Of a stretch of DNA of 64,000 bases, positions 59,800-64,000 are shown piece after piece. Position 1 is the stretch's first letter; every line of letters begins with the position of its first letter. This DNA comes from Anaerolinea sp. Lineage in GTDB: Bacteria > Chloroflexota > Anaerolineae > Anaerolineales > Anaerolineaceae. The notes below the pieces were generated by a model. The model worked only from the letters and a program-made list of their open reading frames with translations. It ran no database searches and was not told the DNA's origin. A program made the position numbers and the translations under genes. The DNA lies in the NCBI GenBank assembly GCA_020725865.1, contig DYEC01000009.1, forward strand, positions 100,569 through 164,568, written 5' to 3'.

Positions 59800-61353
59800 T
59801 TATTTGTTATGCCGTATAATTCTCCGTATTGCCTGATACAAAGGTTTGAGTCTCTTGTACATCTGTGAATAGACGTTGGCGTACAGATCGTCATAAATAC
59901 GGTGTTTCTTCAGATCAGGCTCAAAAGTATCTCCCAGACGGGTCATTGCTTTGATGGCACTGGGAAAATCTGCATGGAGACCAATCCCAACTGCGGCATC
60001 AATTGCGGCGCCTAACCCGGAAGCCTCATAGAGGTGTGGACGGGAAACCGGCAAGCCAAAAATATCTGCAGTAAGTTGCATGGCTGCATTGCTCTGGCTG
60101 CCACCGCCAGCAACCCTTAATTCGCGAATTGGAATGCCGCTACGTTGGCTGGTTCGCTCGGCACCGTCGCGTAACGCATAAGCAAGCCCTTCTAGGATGG
60201 CGCGATAGATATGCGCTCTGGTATGAACATCCCCAAAGCCAATGATAGCACCGCGAGCCTCAGGCCCTGGGTGACGTAAACCTGGTGACCAGTAAGGCTG
60301 TAATACCAACCCTTCTGAACCAGGCGGAACCGCATTGACAAGTTCATCGAACAATGTTTCAGGTTCTATCCCGCGTTTTTCGGCAAGTTGTTGCTCCCGT
60401 AAGCCAAATTCCTGCTTGAACCAGCTTACCATCCAGTAACCGCGGTAAATCTGCAGTTCCATAGTGTACATTCCTGGCACTGCAGCCGGGTAGGGTGGAA
60501 TCAGAGGCACAATTTCAATGTAACGTTGATGTGTTGTGTTAATCGTGGCAGTTGTACCGTAGCTCAGGCAGCCAATGTGCGATTCCAATGCGCCAGCGCC
60601 CAATACTTCGCAGGCTTTATCAGCTGCGGCTGCAATCAGCGGCAGTCCGACCGGAATGCCACTTTCCCGGCTGGCTTGTGGTGTGATTGTCCCCAGCTGA
60701 CTTGCGGGCTTGACCAGTTCGGGCAACCATTGCCGCGGAATCGGTGCAGCCTGCCATTTCCAGTCCCAATTCTTTGACCAGTCCTGACGTTTGTAATCAA
60801 ACGGTAAGTAGCCTACCTGACAGCCAACCGAGTCGACAAAACGCCCCGCCAGCCGGTAGGTCAAATAGCCCGAAAGCAGTAAGTAATGGCGGATTTTATT
60901 CCACACTTCGGGTTCGTGGATACGTATCCAGTTTGCTTCAACGTCTGCTTGCAAGTGAGCGACTGTCTCACTAGCACCCGCCAGCGCAAACGCAATTCCC
61001 CACACCCCGCCAATTTTGGGTAAACCTTCTGTTCTGCGCTGATCCAGCCAGACGATAGCCGGACGCAGTGGTTCTCCTTTCTCATCCAACGTAACCACTG
61101 TAGATCGCTGAGTAGTCAGGGATACTGCAGCAACGTTTTGTTTTTGCACGCCTGATTGCTGCCACAAACCCTGACATGCCTGACAGAGCGCTTCCCAGAA
61201 CAGTTCCGGGCGCTGTTCGGCCAGTCCGGGAGCTGTGGAGTAATAGGGCTCAATTGGAATGCGTTGTTTGGCTACCAGATGACCAGTGGGTGAAAACAGC
61301 AGAGCGCGCACGCTTTGAGTACCGCAGTCAATGGCAAGAATTTGATCTGGCAT
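59800..61353 (-). CDS. FGGY-family carbohydrate kinase (xylulokinase-like)
   Basis: 517 residues from ATG 61353 with GGGAG upstream; the open frame continues to 61425 but overlaps the glycosyltransferase start. FGGY fold: [13 protein letters not shown] at the start (phosphate-1), [11 protein letters not shown] and WLDQRR (sugar site), [12 protein letters not shown], and the second ATP site [23 protein letters not shown]. It phosphorylates a pentose, pentulose or polyol with ATP. The substrate cannot be assigned between xylulose, ribulose and glycerol-type sugars. It follows two glycosyltransferase genes. Confidence 0.88.
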   Translation of the reverse strand: MPDQILAIDCGTQSVRALLFSPTGHLVAKQRIPIEPYYSTAPGLAEQRPELFWEALCQACQGLWQQSGVQKQNVAAVSLTTQRSTVVTLDEKGEPLRPAIVWLDQRRTEGLPKIGGVWGIAFALAGASETVAHLQADVEANWIRIHEPEVWNKIRHYLLLSGYLTYRLAGRFVDSVGCQVGYLPFDYKRQDWSKNWDWKWQAAPIPRQWLPELVKPASQLGTITPQASRESGIPVGLPLIAAAADKACEVLGAGALESHIGCLSYGTTATINTTHQRYIEIVPLIPPYPAAVPGMYTMELQIYRGYWMVSWFKQEFGLREQQLAEKRGIEPETLFDELVNAVPPGSEGLVLQPYWSPGLRHPGPEARGAIIGFGDVHTRAHIYRAILEGLAYALRDGAERTSQRSGIPIRELRVAGGGSQSNAAMQLTADIFGLPVSRPHLYEASGLGAAIDAAVGIGLHADFPSAIKAMTRLGDTFEPDLKKHRIYDDLYANVYSQMYKRLKPLYQAIRRIIRHNK

Positions 61354-61418
61354 GGAGTCTCCCGGATAAATAAACAGTTTGTTTATACGATTCACCTGAT
61401 AGGGTTTGGCACATGAGG

Positions 61419-62354
61419 TTAACAATAGCGGGTGAATTTTGTATCCACTTTGCGCAGGATTCTGGCAAGGGCTCGTTTGGGGTCAATCAGGGCGGAAAGA
61501 AACAAAAGAATGATTTTTTGAAGTTTTTTGCTGTCCAGACTTTTTCGCCAGTAGCGTAACAGCCGCTGTTCCCTGTCTATCTTTCGTAGCAGAGACTTGT
61601 TTATCTGGTCGAAAAAAGCCCGGAAGTCTTTTTCTGGTTGCCGGTTTGCTCTACGGCGGGCACAGTCAAGCGCGTACAGGGTGTATATAATATTTTCTCT
61701 GGCATTTTGCATAGATAGACTATCCCTGCGCAGGCGGATTTTATACAGGAATTTTGCGGAGTTTGTCACCGGATACCGCTCAACCAGACGCAAAAATAGA
61801 TCCGTTTCTTCAGACTGCTTGAATGTCTCGCGGTATCCGCCAATGGAGACCAGTGCCTGAGTGCGAAACAACGTGGCTCCCTGAATGAGACCGCGCAGTC
61901 CTTGCCGGATTTCCCAGCGGATGAAAGTAGGGGAGCATCCAACTGTAGATGCTCCAATAATCTTTTCGGTATCGCTGTCGATGTAATAGCAGTTTGCGCT
62001 GCAGGCTGCCATGTCAGGATATTTCAGTAACAGCCGAACCTGCTCTTCGAGCCGGTTGGGCAATGAAATATCATCAGCGTCCATGCGGGCAAGGAAGGGA
62101 TAGTTTTTTTCTTGTGCGAAGGCAATGCCCCGGTTCATTGCTGAGCCCGGTCCCTCGTGTTGCTGATGAATAAACAGCATACGTTTGTCTAGCAGGGTGT
62201 TGATCACCTCATTACTGCCATCAGTTGAACCATCGTCTACGATCAGCAGGGTAAAATTGGGATAGGTTTGGACGAGGATCGAATTCACTGCCTGTGCCAC
62301 GTAAGGTCTGGCATTGTAAAGCGGCATAACAACCAGCACAGGTGGGAAACTCAT
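61419..62354 (-). CDS. Glycosyltransferase family 2
   Basis: 311 residues with GT-A fold: [32 protein letters not shown], the metal-binding DxD in ARMDADDIS, and the acceptor region [21 protein letters not shown]. It transfers a sugar from a nucleotide donor to a growing polysaccharide or lipid-linked glycan. The C-terminal ~90 residues are basic and may contact the membrane. It lies 8 nt after the GT4 gene and belongs to the same polysaccharide locus. Confidence 0.92.
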   Translation of the reverse strand: MSFPPVLVVMPLYNARPYVAQAVNSILVQTYPNFTLLIVDDGSTDGSNEVINTLLDKRMLFIHQQHEGPGSAMNRGIAFAQEKNYPFLARMDADDISLPNRLEEQVRLLLKYPDMAACSANCYYIDSDTEKIIGASTVGCSPTFIRWEIRQGLRGLIQGATLFRTQALVSIGGYRETFKQSEETDLFLRLVERYPVTNSAKFLYKIRLRRDSLSMQNARENIIYTLYALDCARRRANRQPEKDFRAFFDQINKSLLRKIDREQRLLRYWRKSLDSKKLQKIILLFLSALIDPKRALARILRKVDTKFTRYC

Positions 62355-62362
62355 AGCAAAAA

Positions 62363-63637
62363 CTAATCCTTTGTTCGTGAAATTACATAGCTGAAGACAT
62401 CCGCCATGTTCTGGGCTAATTTCTTGCGATCATAGGCTTCAATACCGTCACAGCTGATCCATTGTGGAGTGCCGTTTTGGTGTGCAGTATACATGGCTTC
62501 TATATAGCTGGCGATCTGGTCAATTTCCGAGAAGTGACAGTGTTTTCCTAGATTGTATTTTTCTAGCAATTTACTAGCGGCGTTGTTATCTGAAACTAGT
62601 AAAATTGGAGCTTTGCCGGTTGCCCAGTACTCGTAAAAAGTTCCCGAGGGACCAAGATTACGACGGGGCAAAATAAGTAAAAACAAGTCGGCTATCCATA
62701 ACCATTCCACTAAAGTTTTACGATCCACGGGTTCAACTTCGTGAATTATCGTTTGCAGTCCCAAGTCTCTGATTACAGTGTTATATTCTTTGCTGATACC
62801 AGTACTTGCCAGAAAGATTAAATCAATTTTCTCGCGGGCTGCCGAATTGCGTTCCAAAAAGATGTTTAGCCCCAGCAAAAATGGCGTAAGATCACGATAT
62901 ATCTTTCGGAAGTCGTAAGAAGCAGCCAGGATTACGAAGCGTCCGGTCTGCGGAGTTCTGGGGCGTTGCCAGAGGGGATAAAACTCTTCCAGGTCTGAAC
63001 CGTTGGGAATCAAATGAAGCCTGCCCGGATTTTGTAGCCATCTGTAACGCTGGTAATAAGTATCAAATATTTCGTCAGTAACTGTGGTCACAGCATCTGT
63101 GCCAGCAATAATGATGTGTTCTGACAAGATATCGATCTTCTGGCGAAAAGCGGACTTGCGCTGAAAGAGGGCAGAGCCAACCCAGTCATCTTTCAAGTCC
63201 AGAACAAAAGGTTTGCGTATCAGCCATTTTAGAAGCAATCCTATCAGTGCGTTGGAGAAGGGCGGTGTGACAGAGTAAATCAGATCAATCTGATGAGCTT
63301 TGGTAATCTGAAAACTCTTTTTGAAAGCTCGCCAGCCCCAGGGCAAAGAAGAATTCCCTGCCAGCTTGCTGATTGCGTGCTGGAAGATGTTGTCGTGATC
63401 CTGTGAGGGAGAAAACGGTGCAGGGATGCGTTCAACCCGGGTATCCTGTGGTACCTCGCTTAGCAGGAAGCCGCATAATGGTTGTTGTCCTGGGATGGGA
63501 TGCGCCGGGTCTTGTGTGATGACTACGAATTGCCAGCCCAGCGGTGTAATATACTTAATAAACTTAACCAGACGAATGGAAGCCCCAGGAGAGCCAAGTG
63601 GTGGAAAATCTCTGGAAATAACGAGAATTTGCGACAA
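62363..63637 (-). CDS. Glycosyltransferase (GT4/GT-B like)
   Basis: 424 residues from a TTG at 63637, decided by AGAGG (63649-63645) seven bases upstream; the frame before it has only a weak non-ATG start. ISRDFPPLGSPGASIRLVKF is the N-terminal donor-side motif of GT4 glycosyltransferases; YSVTPPFSNALIGLLLKW and FVLDLKDDW follow, and the nucleotide-sugar site region near RRNLGPSGTFYEYWATGKAPI is visible in the C-terminal half. It probably adds a sugar to an exported glycan. It heads the glycosyltransferase pair plus sugar-kinase operon. Confidence 0.88.
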   Translation of the reverse strand: MSQILVISRDFPPLGSPGASIRLVKFIKYITPLGWQFVVITQDPAHPIPGQQPLCGFLLSEVPQDTRVERIPAPFSPSQDHDNIFQHAISKLAGNSSLPWGWRAFKKSFQITKAHQIDLIYSVTPPFSNALIGLLLKWLIRKPFVLDLKDDWVGSALFQRKSAFRQKIDILSEHIIIAGTDAVTTVTDEIFDTYYQRYRWLQNPGRLHLIPNGSDLEEFYPLWQRPRTPQTGRFVILAASYDFRKIYRDLTPFLLGLNIFLERNSAAREKIDLIFLASTGISKEYNTVIRDLGLQTIIHEVEPVDRKTLVEWLWIADLFLLILPRRNLGPSGTFYEYWATGKAPILLVSDNNAASKLLEKYNLGKHCHFSEIDQIASYIEAMYTAHQNGTPQWISCDGIEAYDRKKLAQNMADVFSYVISRTKD

Positions 63638-63716
63638 GAAATAACCTCTGCCAGTTCCGCGTGAAAGAGACAATCTTAGTCTGCATGGGTTACGGAAGAT
63701 ACTACGGATTGTTTTT

Positions 63717-63746
63717 ATTATAACAAAGGTGATTGCCTCGTCCTAA
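63717..63746 (-). promoter_or_regulatory. Candidate promoter for the glycosyltransferase operon
   Basis: Minus-strand -10 TATAAT (63722-63717) lies 18 nt after the weak -35 TTAGGA (63746-63741). Confidence 0.35.
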
Positions 63747-63773
63747 ACTCAAAGCAGTGGATAAACCTTGGGC

Positions 63774-64000
63774 TTAGATGAATTGGTAAACATGAGCCGG
63801 ATAATTGGGAAAGCGTTGTTTATGTGGTTGACGCTGAATGTAGATTTGTTTTTTCTCCCCAATAAAAGTGAATAGTTCATCCATCTCCGCTTCTTTGACT
63901 TGTTCCGGTGTCGAGGGATCGGGCAGCTGATCTGCCTGGGTTTTGACCCATAAGGAAACGGTGCGATGATGAACCCCCAGGTGCCGGGCAATCCGACGCA
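63774..64000 (-). mobile_element. IS1-family transposase fragment, cut by window and by a premature stop
   Basis: In the frame that starts at 63998 the minus strand encodes RRIARHLGVHHRTVSLWVK (InsA-type helix-turn-helix) followed by AEMDELFTFIGEKKQIYIQ, the junction region of InsA and InsB in IS1 transposases. The frame then runs into unrelated sequence and ends at TAA 63774-63776, before most of the DDE domain. It is therefore a remnant or a copy broken 3' of MDELFTFIG; the 5' part lies outside the window. Confidence 0.8.

Noticed and set aside
63749..63991. 80-codon minus-strand frame at the right end
   Set aside because: Another frame of the same strand gives clear IS1 transposase similarity; this one gives none.

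Overview
The window most resembles a chromosomal segment of a Chloroflexota bacterium of the class Anaerolineae. This is an inference from gene content (many thin-linker lipoproteins with Thr/Pro-rich stalks, giant multi-GAF signalling proteins, a split cobalamin/methionine module with an ASKHA activator, an ACP/fatty-acyl-AMP-ligase cassette, an IS1-family remnant), not from a marker gene. I see no rRNA, tRNA or CRISPR array. Both window ends cut genes: a sugar transferase at the left and an IS1-type transposase remnant at the right.

Layout. 1-3400 (minus): start of a surface-glycan locus, with a sugar transferase and two paralogous polysaccharide-lyase-like lipoproteins. 3795-10815: a metallo-beta-lactamase-fold enzyme, a duplicated cytochrome-b-like membrane protein with a small partner, an ECF sigma factor with a Gln-rich DUF5667-type anti-sigma partner, a nucleotidyltransferase and a C45-type acyl/amidohydrolase. 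11000-17529 (minus): a two-gene signalling pair, a six-GAF kinase-like protein without a phospho-accepting His and a double-receiver / kinase-like / winged-helix regulator. 17826-20997: a Zur/Fur-type regulator and a zinc ABC transporter, with two Fur-type operators.

21112-27520 (minus) is a tightly overlapping six-gene operon: site-2 protease, two SGNH proteins, acyl carrier protein, fatty-acyl-AMP ligase and a duplicated-domain lipoprotein. 34703-37699 (plus) holds a lipoprotein, a 46-residue single-span microprotein ending in a DltX-like WIYQGF motif, an MBOAT acyltransferase and an SGNH lipoprotein that is a paralogue of the one in the first operon. Together they contain a counterpart of every component of a D-alanyl-teichoic-acid (Dlt) system (activating ligase, carrier protein, microprotein, MBOAT, SGNH protein), but with a fatty-acyl-type ligase. 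I regard this as the most interesting system here: a probable split surface-acylation pathway.

Between those two operons, 28346-34577 reads like the maintenance module of a plasmid or integrated replicon: a DnaA-N-terminal-domain protein, a P22-type antirepressor-like protein behind a leader peptide, a small protein, an ExeA/MuB-like ATPase, divergent ParA and ParB, a parS-like 16-bp palindrome, a 13-bp inverted repeat with a promoter, a ribbon-helix-helix-like protein and seven iteron-like repeats with a 24-25 bp period.

37775-49168 (plus): a beta-propeller histidine kinase and NarL-type regulator, followed by four large secreted or lipid-anchored proteins (Ig/FN3, calcium-loop, SGNH-like and beta-helix). 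49462-52989: homocysteine methyltransferase, B12-dependent methionine-synthase activation domain protein and 2Fe-2S/ASKHA corrinoid activator. 53030-59779: a GAF-GGDEF cyclase followed directly by a PAS/GAF/HD-GYP phosphodiesterase. 59800-63637 (minus): FGGY sugar kinase and two glycosyltransferases. Many neighbouring genes overlap by 1-17 nt, and several starts are non-ATG codons placed by a clear Shine-Dalgarno sequence.
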